A stretch of DNA of 60,000 nucleotides from Polytrichum commune (lineage: Eukaryota; Streptophyta; Polytrichopsida; Polytrichales; Polytrichaceae): NCBI GenBank assembly GCA_950295325.1, contig OX485803.1, positions 36,969,554 through 37,029,553 of the forward strand, in the 5' to 3' direction. How positions within the stretch are numbered: position 1 is the stretch's first letter; each line of letters begins with the position of its first letter. Under the pieces are notes generated by a model. That model ran no database searches and was not told the DNA's origin. It worked only from the letters and a program-made list of their open reading frames with translations. The position numbers were made by a program, and so were the translations under genes. This document shows, piece by piece, positions 44,326-55,668 of this stretch.

Positions 44326-46043
44326 GTACATCTCCCTTCTCTTTCCTTCTTGTTTTCTCCTTTCATTATTTTCATGTTTCTGTGCTCGCTCTAATACTCC
44401 ATTTTTTCAATCAGGAAAAGGTATTGACCCTAGACCAGTTGGCCGAGATGCCGTCGTGCAATCTTGCGGAGTCCGTCCACAACAAGTGGCTTCAAGCCTC
44501 CGGCAACAAGGGTGGAGACCTATACGTTGCTACCGTGGACGACTACATTCGCGCCTTCTTACAAGTTGTTGCATACTTCCAATTCCTTAAAGGTGGAGTT
44601 GGCGGTGATGGTCCAAGCAAAGAAGAACTCAAGCTTAGGGGAGCTCAACGTCGAGCTCAGCGTACTGGCGACCCCACAGTGTTGCAGAAGGTGTTGCTTG
44701 ACATGCATGGTGGGGAAGAATTTTGCACTCGCGATCCACACCTTGAAGGCGCCGAGGTGTTTGGATCGCAGAAGCGAAGACCCGACACTCCAATTGGCGA
44801 TGATGGCGAGACCCACTGCCCCGATACCGTCAACTTCTCTCGCCCTCCCCCCGCGAAGCGCATCACTCGATCTCAACCTGTATCACTACCTACTATCATT
44901 GAGGAGTATTCCCCGTGTGTTCAAGAGGTTCAAGTGCCTTCTCCAGCAGGAATTGGTTTTCAGCGTGTCACTGCCGTACAAGAAACTAAAGTAGATGTCT
45001 CTCTTTGGCATATTGCCCGCATACCCCATACCTCAGGAAAGTCTTGTTGGGCTAATCATGCTGGCACGAAGAAGAAGTGCACCGCAAGAATCATCACCAA
45101 TAATAAGAGCGTCCCTGCACCGACCTACACCGGTATGTGGCATCATTACACACTCCAAGCGGAGAAGCGAATGGAATTCGTCTTTTGCCCAGATGACATC
45201 GAGCGTTGTGTAAAGGGCCCTCGTCGGAAATGGGTCATACTGTTCTCTGCTGATGATCAGAAACCTCCTATTCCCCCAATTTGGCCCGTCAAGATTGGGA
45301 CCAACCTCACTCGTTCGGAGATCTTCGCGCTTGAAAACGCAGGCTTTCAACTCCCACCAAAGGAACGCATCACACCAACTCGACTCTTCACCAATTCCGC
45401 TCCCCCACTGGATATGTCTAGAATCCGTATTCCAGACAACCCAGACTTCATCCCTCCGACAAGATTGTCCAAAGTTGTTCGACGATCCACCAGCGCACCT
45501 TCGACAAAGCAGAGGTAGATGGTTGCCTCTGCTGAAGCTATGCATGGTACTCTTATGAAGTTAACAATGATCCCTCAACCGGGATTTGGTTGCATTATCA
45601 CTCTGCAGTCCAAGACAGAACCACAACCCCCCATCTACCAAGTGACAGTCAGTTCTCTTCCAGAGTGCAATTGCGCATTTTTCTTGGATATGATTTCCAA
45701 GTTCGGCCGCAAACGAAATCCTTATCTGAATTGTAAGCATCTCTATTACATCTTCATCAAGGTTTCTAATTTGGATCCTGAAGTGAATTTGTTCATTCAC
45801 ACCCCGACCTTTAGCTTCAATGAAGTCAAACTCATCCTCGAAGGGGGTTTTTTGACACATTCTGCTTCCTAGAATTCATCTCAGCCTACCAATACATTGT
45901 GTCCTACTATACGTGCCAATTGTGAACATCATGTGAACTCATAATTGTTTGCTATAATAAATAAAATCCCATGCATTGTTTTTATTCCCTTCAAGATCTT
46001 TTATTACAATACGGAATTGTATCAAGCATGCCTACTATGTCTA

Positions 46044-46586
46044 TCAACTATACTTCCGTGTTTCCATCCTCCTACATGGTTCGGACTTCTTTTCATCATC
46101 CCTTCTTGATGGAGGTGGACCCGGTCGAAGCAAATCAACGTACGAAACCGTTTTATCCCTCATTCGATCCTTCAATGGACGACGATGTGGTGATAATCCT
46201 CTCATTCTATCGCGAAACGACAAAGACCTCGAAAATTCGCCTACCATCTTGACTTCCTGCTTCGTGTCGATTGCCTTGTCTTCATTCAAATTAGCCGCAT
46301 CATTTGCCTCACTATTCATGCACCTTGTTTCCTCCTTCTCCTGCACATCACCTCGCCTTTTATCTTTTTTTGCATATCGTTTCTGCTCCTCCTGCATCCT
46401 CCACCTCCATGCTTGTGTGAACTGCGAAAATGGAGTGAGCTCGTAGTCATCACTATGTTGATTTCTAGCACCTATGTCATGTTTCGACGATGTATTAAAG
46501 GGAACATGGGGATCTCCTAGACTTCTAATCTCTTTCTCCCATCCTAGGCCAGCAAACATGTCTCTCTCCTCTCCCATTGTGTGCAT
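46044..46586 (-). CDS. Hypothetical charged protein, possible MULE accessory ORF
   Basis: A 180-codon frame from ATG 46586 with a plausible protein composition: rich in E, K, R and D, with a middle segment WRWRMQEEQKRYAKKDKRRG and basic segments toward the C-terminus. It converges on the MULE gene end (45872). No domain is recognised. A second ORF is known in some MULEs, but I cannot show homology. Alternatively it belongs to an unrelated degenerate gene. Confidence 0.35.
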   Translation of the reverse strand: MHTMGEERDMFAGLGWEKEIRSLGDPHVPFNTSSKHDIGARNQHSDDYELTPFSQFTQAWRWRMQEEQKRYAKKDKRRGDVQEKEETRCMNSEANDAANLNEDKAIDTKQEVKMVGEFSRSLSFRDRMRGLSPHRRPLKDRMRDKTVSYVDLLRPGPPPSRRDDEKKSEPCRRMETRKYS

Positions 46587-46589
46587 ATG

Positions 46590-47640
46590 TCTCTACATCC
46601 GTATTGGATGCGAGTATAACTTATGTCCTCATTTATATACAGCTGAAGATAATATCACAAACAATAATTGTTGGAGTCCAAGTTCTAGAGTTGACTCACA
46701 CATAGGACAAAGACAAAATTGATGGAATAAAAACGAAGCAAGTTGATCGTCCTTTGTATTTTGATTGACTCATTCTTCAATTATACCAACCTCCATATAA
46801 TTATTCTTATTCGTTCTTTCTTGGTTCATCATTGGTTTTATCATATACTTTTCTGTTTTACCTTAATTTTATCTCTTTCTGATTTCCAAATGTAATGAGA
46901 CCCTTTCAAATTCAGGGCCTTTTGTTTTATTTTTTGACCTAAATATTCCACGGAAATAGGTCACGATTATATTCTATTTTTAGGAGAATCTGGAATATAC
47001 TGAGAATATTCGATACTTTTAAAAAATACTTCTAAATTTGGTATGAGAAGTTTACTAAATTTAATTCCTTTCCGCTCTCCGCTCTCCACATCTCCGCTCT
47101 CCACATCTCCGCTCTCCGCTCTACGCTCACATAGCTGTGTCGTCCTCCCATTCCCGTGGGTTAGGAACCCTATTGCCGCGCGTAAGGTCCCGTATTTACG
47201 CGGCTAGGACCTAATTCCGTGGCCGAGGGGTCCAGGGTTCTAAGTCTCGGTGCCAGAGTTCCTTCTCCTCGCCCTCCTCGGCAGACTATAGTTTCTTGTG
47301 GCTCTCCTCCTCAGCTTACAGGCTGCAGCTCTCTTCTGAGATTCCTTCCTCCTTTTGTACCAATTTCCTCAAAGCTCTTTTTGGGATTGCTTCCTTCTTG
47401 TACCAATTGATCTATAACTCTTTCTCAAATCAATTGTTTCCTTTAGTAATGTTGTCACTCAACAGGACTCCTCTGTCTTTTCTTTCTCTGCCAAAATCAA
47501 CACAAAGCACTTCCATACCACACATTAGGGCTTCAATCGCAGAACATGCCAAGAGTCATGCTCAATCCTGCACGTGCAAAGGAGATTGGATTGCATTCAC
47601 ATTGACGATAATGGTGTCTGACTACATTGCACAAGCATGT
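46590..47640. other. AT-rich region with short G/C-rich repeat, no gene
   Basis: Apart from the repeated CCGCTCTCC/CTCTCCACAT motifs at 47065-47135 and a CCCATTCCCGTGG motif at 47150 (compare 21255-21440), no element or coding region is evident. Frames at 47219-47643 have no domain support. Confidence 0.35.
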
Positions 47641-48046
47641 TGACCAAGAACCTTCACGCCAATGCTAAGCATGTGTTCCTCAAATGTTCGCCAAACCAAG
47701 GGTTTTGTATGGAATGACAACATTCAAGGTATACTGGCAGCCCTGATTATAAATGTGGTGAGGAGAATTTGGGTGAAAGCGAAATGACAAAGTGGCATTG
47801 GGCTCACTAAATACAGAATGTGATAACAACAAGCGGTTCATCCCACGCCAAAAACGGACTAATTACTACACAGCAAGCATCGGACAATCATAAATGCACG
47901 ATTTATGGCTTCCGCATATGAGGACGCCGCCAGAGCTCCAAGATCTATCATCTAGAGACTTGCTGCCTGGGGTAGCCTTCCTCAAAATCGACATCTCATT
48001 CCTTCAACTTGGACAACAAGACAGACGATACACGAGGCGAATGCAA

Positions 48047-49018
48047 TGACAAGCCAACTGACTTATGGGAAGAATTAACGGTAATGCAAAACCACACCAA
48101 TCAATCGTGAACTAAATGCAGAGAAAATCACAACAGTCAAAGGGCTTGTTAGCTTTGCCGTTCATTGAAAAGTTAGTCCATGTAAAGGGTTCCACCCTAC
48201 GGTATTGTGCATTAGTTTATTCACTGCTAACTCATTCCAAAAAGTTATATTTATCGCGTCGTGCATTATGTTAATTGGCAGCATAGAGCTACTGCCCTTG
48301 TACGCAAATCACAAGTCTGCACCTAATCAAAGCATGACTTATTATGGACCACTTTACTGGTGACATTCAGGCGACTTAAAATTAATTATGGTCCAATGTA
48401 TTATGTTGGCACAAAATGTGTTGAATTTCAGTTTAGGGTTTAGGGACTCTGATAAGAGCTGGCACAAAAATGACACAAAGCAACATTCATTCATTGAACA
48501 GTCATAAAAAAAAAAAAACTTCACCTAAAATGTAAGAAATTTTCAAGCAAAAATAGTCATTGAAAAATCATTGACATTGACAAGCCAACTGACTTATGGG
48601 AAGAATTAACGGTGGATGCGGAACCACACCAATCAATTGTGAACTAAATGCAGAGAAAATCACAACAGTCAAAGGGCTAACTCACTCCGCTAAAGTATAT
48701 TTATCGCATCGTGCCTTATGTTAATTGGCAACATACAGCTACTGCCCTTGTACCAAATCACAAGTTTGCACCTAATCAAAGCATGACTTATTATGGACCA
48801 CTTTACAGGTGACATTCAGGAGATTTAAAATTAATTATGGTCCAATGTTTTCTGTTGCCACAAAATGTGTTGAATTTCAGTTACCAGGTTTAGGGACTCT
48901 GATAAGAGCTGGCACAAAAATGACACAAAGCAACACTCATTCATTGAACAGTCATAAAACAAAATAGACTTCACCTAAAATGTAAGAAATTTTCAAGCAA
49001 AAATAGTCATTGAACAGT
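48047..49018. repeat. 531-bp direct repeat, two copies
   Basis: The segment beginning GACAAGCCAACTGACTTATG at 48048 reappears at 48579 with about 90 percent match through TTCAAGCAAAAATAGTCATTG. The second copy is shorter because about 80 bp after AAAGGGCT are missing. Motifs such as AGTCATTGAACAGTCAT, in multiple copies around 48960-49080, resemble CACTA subterminal repeats. No coding region. Confidence 0.75.
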
Positions 49019-49072
49019 CATTGAGCAGTCATGGAAAAGTTTGGGAAAAGTCATGGACCAGTCATTGAACAG

Positions 49073-49989
49073 TCATAAAAAAAAACAGACTTCACCTACC
49101 AGTTGCGCCTCCTTTCCAGCCTTGCCTGCCCGCCCAACATTTGAGGTCTTCTTCACTTGTTTACGTGCATTTGCCATCCTTTGTGCCTTCTCCTCCGTTT
49201 CTGGTTTTGACCAGTACTGACACAACCTCGCCCATTGATCGGGCTCAATGGTAACGGGACAATCTTTCTTCCCACCAAGAAACCATCCCTTCATTTCTGA
49301 CCTCTCCGTCTTCATCTGTCTCTTCACCGCGTTCTTAAAGCCCTTGTCCGATAGGTGAGTCCCCACATATTCAAAATCCGCGTCTAGGGCACTCCTCAAA
49401 TTTTCAATACTGTGGGGGAGCTGGTCCTTCCAGCTCACACAACTTACGTCCAGAATCCTAAGGACTAAGGTCCGCAGAGCCTCGTCAAACTCGTTCTTGC
49501 CCTCACAACCTCCATCTATGCCTCCACCCGCCTTCACCCTCACACGGTGAGGTTTCTGCCCTTGATTGCGTCTTGCATCCACTCGTTCCTCCATTTCCTT
49601 CCTAATTGCCCTCCTTGCTGCCCGTGCCTCGCTCTCCGCTTTTGTTGTTGGACCCTCGTTTGCGCTTGCGACTTGGGCTTGTTGTGGATGCAACCACGGG
49701 CCGGGGAATTGTTGTCCCATCATCCACGGGTTTCCTTGACCCATCATCCACGGGTTTGCTTGGCCCATCATCCATGGCTGTTGTTGGGTGGAAGCAGGTG
49801 GCATCCATGGTTGTTGCATCCATGGAGGAACATTGGTGGGCGCAGCTTCCGCTTGGCTTGGGGGTGTAGACTTCTTCTCGGGGGGGGGGGACTTGAAAAT
49901 TCGTCTTGCCTTCCTTTTCGTGGCACTGGACCGGGGCCGGTCCACGGTAGTCTCCTGCAGTGACAAGGAATCTCTGTCCTCCTCCTCAT
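49073..49989 (-). CDS. CACTA Transposase_24-like protein exon
   Basis: A minus-strand exon begins after an acceptor (TTGCCAATTGCAG) at about 49989 and runs to a likely donor (CTG then GTAGGT) near 49101, with the frame closing at 49073. The product begins with an acidic stretch, has repeated W/P/Q/M-rich segments (PWMMGQANPWMMGQGNPWMM), and from about residue 170 on resembles the plant Ptta/En/Spm transposase family: KGFKNAVKRQMKTERSEMKG, DQWARLCQYWSKPETEEKAQ and NARKQVKKTSNVGRAG. This family (Transposase_24) accompanies CACTA elements. Neighbouring TAGTCAT-type repeats support this. I found no CACTA ends for this copy. Confidence 0.6.
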
Positions 49990-50047
49990 CTGCAATTGGC
50001 AAAACACACATACATCTCTTGTGCAACATATTAATAAGTGCAAACAC

Positions 50048-51156
50048 ATACTGTCCAGTTGAATAGTACCTTGCTCGGAAATATTTGCACTGCCATTGCA
50101 GACCAGCCAGCTCTCCACATGGAGTTCACTATCAGTACGGATTTTTAAACAAGTGAAACATCTACGTCATACTCTACATTTTCAACCTACATGAGTCAGC
50201 AGAAGTTGGCAAGTTGTCAATGTGGCCTAATTGACTAATAATTCACTGTTAGTTGATTGGTAATAGACTGCTCAGACCCTCCTCAACATTTTCACATTTA
50301 CATCTGGCCAATTCATGAAAGTCTGCAGATTATGCAAAAAAACCTAACTGCAACAAGCTGAATCTTAGATTCAAGGAATTGTAGTCTCTAACTTGGTAGC
50401 ATGCAAGTTCTAGAAAAATCCGGTAGACAACTATCTCCCTCTTTCATGTCTGCACACACACTTCTTTGACTTTGATTCAAAGGCAATGTTGGTTTGTTAT
50501 ACAAGCATTTACAGGGAAAATATCGGTAATCAACATCAATAATTGCAGCCGGAAATTTACCTGTGGGCATCAAAGTTGTGATTTAAAGTCATAAAATTAT
50601 ATTTGGTGTGTGGGAAGGATGAAAGACAAATTCATATAATAGAGTTATTATTTGGGTCAATTGCAATATAGATTAGGTTGATACGTCCAAAGTATGCAAG
50701 TCTTCACATGGTTAATAGACGTAAATGGCATAAAAAACCAACACACGAAAAAATTCCTATCAAATTACGACACTGTATTGGTATCAGAAAATGTGGTGAT
50801 CATTACCCTTTGCTAAACGCTCACATCCAGCCATAAATCAGATTTTAGAGCTTTGAACTCGATTAAGAAGGCCTCAAGTTTAAGAAGTTTGAGCTTTACA
50901 CTCGATCAAGAAGGCCTCAAGATTTAAGACTTAAGTAGCGTAGAAGAAAATTCTAGTATTGAGAATTTATTGAGTCAGAAAGAAATTACAACAGCTGTAT
51001 GACACTTCCTACTAGGATTAATTAAACTTAACACGGGGTAGGCAGTTTGCACTAATATTGTTGAAGTTCTCTATATGCAGAGCAATCTCACTTTTCTATG
51101 ATGTACGCAAATCGTCGACATTTTATTTTAATTTTCCCTAAACTCAACCCTGTAAC
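50048..51156. other. No gene recognised
   Basis: AT-rich non-coding sequence with a 45-bp duplication (GATTAAGAAGGCCTCAAG at 50861, GATCAAGAAGGCCTCAAG at 50905). The short frame at 50388-50573 is not supported. Confidence 0.4.
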
Positions 51157-51970
51157 TTGGGGGGGGGCACTCCCTTGTATATTTTGCATACACCTGCGAT
51201 AATGACCTATTAAAATGGGGGCTATTTACCTATGAGAAAGGATTATAAGGGATGCTAATTTTTGAAATAATGGTAAATTGTTGTGATTATTTGCACCCTA
51301 TTGGTAATTATAAATTCTTGGATGGTTGATTTTATGGTACTCTATATTACTTATATGTATAGGTTTCCGGTGGTGATTGCTTGATTGTTTTCGATTGTTT
51401 GGAAGCCGAATCCTCCGATTGTTCCAGGGCCTCAGAGAAGCAGAGTGCCACTCTTGCACCAAGTTGAGGTCTGCCAACTAGGGTTGACGGAGGCGGGGGC
51501 GAGAGAGGGCGGGAGCAGAGTCCAGGGAGTTCTGTAGAGGAAACGGCTAATTGCCGAGCTTTCTGGAGGTAGCTCAGATTTTTCAATTTTTACCCGAGAG
51601 TGGGCCTAGAGAGTGCAAAATTTATCGGTTGATAGCCCCCATTTCCTAATGTATTTAGGCAATTAGCCGGCATTTTTTTTTTCATTTATGCAATTTCCGA
51701 AAGGTCTAAAGTGGGGCCGGTTTTATATTTTGGTGGCAAAGTATTTAATTTTTGAAACTATTGCTTTTCTTCCATGCTATTTTATATGTACCACTTAGGT
51801 AATTAATTCATGTTTTGTCAAATGCTATATTACATATAATCATGTTTCACAATCCCAGAGCACCCTATACTACATCTAATAATTTTACAATTTTTACGCC
51901 AAATTTTTATACAAGACCCTATATTTTATCGCACGTAGTTCCTACGTTTTTCGCCAGTGCCCCCCCCGAG
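51157..51970. mobile_element. MULE-type non-autonomous element, 9-bp TSD
   Basis: Left end TTGGGGGGGGGCACT, inverted right end CTCGGGGGGGGCACT. Flanks are CCCTGTAAC (51148-51156) and CCCTGTAAG (51971-51979), a 9-bp duplication with one mismatch. The 814-bp body is AT-rich and non-coding, apart from a frame at 51347-51586 with no domain. The terminal G-run followed by CACT resembles the element at 16347-17695. Confidence 0.7.
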
Positions 51971-52204
51971 CCCTGTAAGTACACGATATATCACCATTAT
52001 CAGTATCTGGGATGCAGTGCAACACTAAAACCTGAATTTTGAGTCATAACTCCTGAATTTGCTGCTAGGAAGTCATGAACAAATTAGTTTGACTTCATAT
52101 GTCAAGACGTAGCTCACATGAAATGGCCGCAGGCAGCTGTGCCCCGTTCAATAATTTCATGTGCCCCGTTTCGCAAAGCAACTTTTTATTTCTTTGTATT
52201 TCAC

Positions 52205-52531
52205 TCATTTCCTTGTATTTCTTTGTTCTTTTGGCACAGCTGACTTGTGATGATACAATCCAACTTCTTTCAATGTTTTAAGTACATCAATTAATGTTTT
52301 TTTCTTTACTGCTAGCCTCTTCTCTCCCTTTCGTAACTCAGCTGACCAAGAAATGACAGAAGTACTGAACTCTTCTAGCATATGACCATTGTCTTCTTGG
52401 ACTCTTCTGCAGCCTGTCTCTAAGACTCCAACCCCAATAAATTTGCAAATCTTTGAAGTCAGGGTTGGTAATCGCTTAAGTGCCACTGGCAATACTGAGG
52501 TGGTCAACGAAGCAAGAGTTTGAGTACCCAT
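52205..52531 (-). pseudogene. Possible midasin (MDN1) fragment
   Basis: The C-terminal part of this 108-codon frame (LAVKKKTLIDVLKTLKEVGL then HHKSAVPKEQR) resembles a stretch I recall in the long helical linker of plant midasin, the AAA ATPase of ribosome biogenesis. The N-terminal part is of similar helical, charged composition. No neighbouring exon of the gene is recognisable, so this would be a captured or isolated fragment. The identification rests on recall of one motif. Confidence 0.35.
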
Positions 52532-52909
52532 TCGTACATACTACCTTGTTAATAAACCTAAGACATGTTTCTTCAGAAGCTCATCATATCTTCGTCGAAT
52601 GTTGTGAAGTTTACGGTGAGTCTTCTCCGTACAAGGGGCCAAAGCATAATGCTCCACCTAAATGAGTGGATAAAAAACAACACACGAAAAAATCCCTATC
52701 AACTTAATACACTGCACTTACTGAGCTTCAAAGTAATTACAACCCTAGTCCAAACTCTCTTCCAAGTTGAGGAAAGTTGAGATTCAGGTCTAGTGTTGCC
52801 CTGGCGCCATTCTAGGTATGTGTTAACTTATGTCCAATAATTTTCGACATGCAACTGAATAAAGATTTCTTTGGGTTTTTTGCTCATTCTACTAAGCTTC
52901 TACAATGAT

Positions 52910-53112
52910 AATCCCAATTAGCGCACATTACTATTCGGAGTTACGCACTGCTTTAACCATTTGGTTCAATATTACATTCAGAATAAGCAAAGCCAATTAT
53001 GTTTTATAATGCCTGAACAACCTATTGAAGTTTTGTTAGTAAAAATTGAACTCCTGAGTAAGACATTATTGCAATGCGTAACTCCAAATAGTAACATGCC
53101 CTAATTGGGATT
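52910..53112. mobile_element. Short TIR element (MITE)
   Basis: Bases 52910-52950 and the reverse complement of 53072-53112 match over about 40 positions with few mismatches; both start AATCCCAATTAG and include GGAGTTACGCA. The 203-bp unit is non-coding. The flanking duplication is unclear, so the superfamily is not assigned. Confidence 0.65.
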
Positions 53113-53435
53113 GTTGGTGTAGTCGATGTAAAATAATACCTTCAGTGGCAGCTGATGACAAACTTAGCATCTTGGGAGATAATTGTCATTTTGTTAACTG
53201 ATGGTAATTGACACGACAATGCTCTCTATTTGACTCCTATACTTGTAGCTTGTTCTCATTTATATTGATCAATATCAAACTCTAATCACATATCGTGAAT
53301 CTAAACACACGGCAAAGTTAGACTCTTATTGTAGATCCAGGTCATCTTCCAATAACGTGAGCCCAAAATTGATGCCCACATTGGTTGTTAACACTTGTAA
53401 AACATTACAAGTGGTGTTTTGGTGATTTATGATTA

Positions 53436-53851
53436 TTCACAAAAATATAAAAAGAGTGAAGCTTGAAGAAAGCTTAGTTTGAATCCTTAGGCTTTTGTGG
53501 AGTGGATTTAAGTAGGAGAATGACAAACCTTGGTAAAGTGTGGTAGGTAGAAAGCCAAGGTTAGTTAAATGTTTGAATTAGGATCTTTGTTGATCATTTG
53601 AGGAAGGAAGGCTTAGGAGATAGGATAAGAGCCTACAAAGTAGGAGAAAATCTCAAGGGCTTATCGTGAGCCTTGAGGATGCTCACCCCCTCAAACTCAC
53701 TATATAATCCCTCATTCTTCCCTCACTCATCATCTCTTTCCTTCGTGCTCCTTGGCACTCCACGTGTTATAAGTGTGGGTGCGTGGAAAGCAAGATAGGA
53801 GCACGTGTGTGTGCATGGATGTAAGGTTAGGAGCCAAGGCTAGTTGGCCTT
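53436..53851 (+). mobile_element. Family B LTR fragment, target of nested insertion
   Basis: This plus-oriented segment starts at a CACAAAAATATAAAAAGAGTGAA motif and corresponds to 5034-5800 of the solo family B LTR with an internal deletion, including the CTATATAATCCC TATA-like region. It is cut at 53851 by the oppositely oriented LTR. It shows that the retroelement inserted into a related LTR. Confidence 0.65.
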
Positions 53852-55607
53852 TGTGAGGCCAAACCCCCCACCCTTAAGCGTCCGTAGTCCGAGTAGTGGG
53901 TTTGGGCTCACATTCCTCCGCGGTATTGGATTTGGACTTGGATGAGTCCATAGTGCAAGGTTCACCCTTCAAGTGGTCTTGGATTTAACTGGAATTTCAC
54001 TTTTAACAACTCAATGTACGATTTCAATACGTATGTGGAGAATGCACAAGTTAACTATTTAACCTCCTTATGCTCGGGTGCTATTTTGTCTTTGTTTGCT
54101 TCTAACGTCCACCCAGCTTCTTAGCTTCTAACTAAACAAACCCAGCTCCTTCATAAACCCAGCTTCTTAGCTTCTAACTAAACAAACCCAGCTCCTTCAT
54201 GAACCCAGCTCCTTACCTTCTAACTAAACAAACCCAGGTCCTTCATAAACCCAGCTCTTTACTTTCTAACTAAACAAACCCAGCTCCTTCATGAACCCAG
54301 CTCCTTAGCTTCTAACTAAACAAACCCAGGTCCTTCATAAACCCAGCTCTTTACTTTCTAACTAAACAAACCCAGCTCCTTCATGAACCCACAACTTTGT
54401 AGTTGTAATCCCCAACTACCTCACTAATTATTCAAGCCCTTAACTAATCTTCCTACCTAATTTCCCTAATTCTACTAACAACCCCTTTCTAATCACACAA
54501 TTCTTCTCTAATCCTAAAATCCTAAAATCCTAGAGAGGAGAAGGGGAGAGAGAATTTCCTAACTTCACTAAGACTAACTAATCCACACAAGTATATTTTT
54601 GCACTCATCACAACATCAAGTGCTCAACTCTTAAACATGGAACTTGCAACCACGTGTATTCAAAACATGAACTTTAAGTACCACAAATTGGAATCATGAA
54701 TAAACTTTAAAATCCTTCACGTCAACACTAATTCTACCAAGAGGTCAAGCCCTCTTCAAGGCTAACAAGCCTTGGCTCTCAAACTAAAAACTAAGCACAC
54801 ACATGTGCTCCAATATGGCTTCCCACACCCACACTTATAACTCGTGGGGTGCCTTGGAGCACAAAGGAAAGAGAGGATGAGTGAGGGAAGAATGAGGGAT
54901 TATATAGTAAGCTTGAGGGGGTGAGCACCCTCAAGGCTCACGATAAGCCCTTGAGATTTCCTCCTACTTAGTAGGCGCCAATCCTATCTTCTAAGCCTTC
55001 CTCCCTCAAATGATCAACAAGGATCCTAATTCGAACATTTAACTAGCCTTGGCTTTCTACCTACCACACTTTACCAAACTTGGGATGCTTCAACCCAAAC
55101 TTAGCCTCCTTCGCTTTCCGCCGCCATAACTTTCTCCCCTTACTTTCCCAAATCGTCGCTCACCACTTAATTCAAACCACGATGCTTAACTCGTGATTTG
55201 ATTGGTGCTTTGAGAATTTGCTTATCCTCCACCTTGCATTCTTCCTTGGGCCTTCCCCATTAAGTGGCCATGATGAGGTGGTCCACTTGTGCGCTCCATG
55301 TGATCCTCCATTCATCCCAATTCGAATGCACTTGCCTCTTGAGTCACTTTGGTTGTCTCCATCCATTTGTACTAGCCTACTCACTAACTACTCAATCCAA
55401 GTTCTCCTTACCTATCCTCATTCACTCAAATCCTTCCGAAGGTAAAAACACAATAACAACTCACATCCTAGCCTCTTACAACATGGTACTTCTAAGACTA
55501 ACATTTCACTCTTTTTATATTTTTGTGAAGTAACATGCTACTTCAAAGTGCATCAACTAACGTTTCAAGGGTCTAAGACTAAATGTGGGCACCCTTTTGG
55601 GCTCACA
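53852..55607 (-). mobile_element. 3' LTR of Ty3/Gypsy element, family B
   Basis: Minus-strand LTR of 1756 bp, starting TGTGAGCCCAAAAGGG at 55607 and ending GGCCTCACA at 53852. It is related to the solo LTR at 4951-6734 and includes the AGCTGGGTTT-type tandem repeats (54100-54400 in reverse). The coding region of the element lies immediately upstream on the same strand (end of integrase about 60 bp away). The expected purine tract next to the LTR is missing; instead the plus strand reads ATTGGCGACCATCGGGGGA right after the LTR end, like a primer-binding site for an element on the opposite strand. Confidence 0.75.
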
Positions 55608-55668
55608 TAATTGGCGACCATCGGGGGATGAATCCAAACATCTCTTGCTCCAAGGGTAAGTTGCCTAG

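Larger units (their letters stand above)
40258..45872 (+). pseudogene. MULE transposase gene with possible WRKY-GCM1-like and SWIM zinc fingers, interrupted twice
   Basis: Coding pieces 40258-41688 and 42666-43346, then after an intron 44415-45872, form one frame of about 1190 codons. Residues about 255-365 have spaced Cys/His motifs (SSCCVGHLECQNPLC, CRICKEPPKC, CIHLGNHHHPVKVG) resembling a WRKY-GCM1-type zinc domain. Residues about 525-670 carry a MULE core: YDGTY, then FMADNAQANWNAV and TCYFHWKQSLEKH. Residues about 1119-1147 carry a SWIM motif, CNC ... CKH. A family A LTR with TSD AGCGT interrupts the coding sequence at 41689, and a second with TSD GTACA sits at 43352 exactly at the intron donor. 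An in-frame TAG at 45516-45518 separates the SWIM part. The start is the first good ATG (40258); the 44414 acceptor is TTTTTCAATCAG. TIRs and TSD of the MULE itself were not found. Confidence 0.7.
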
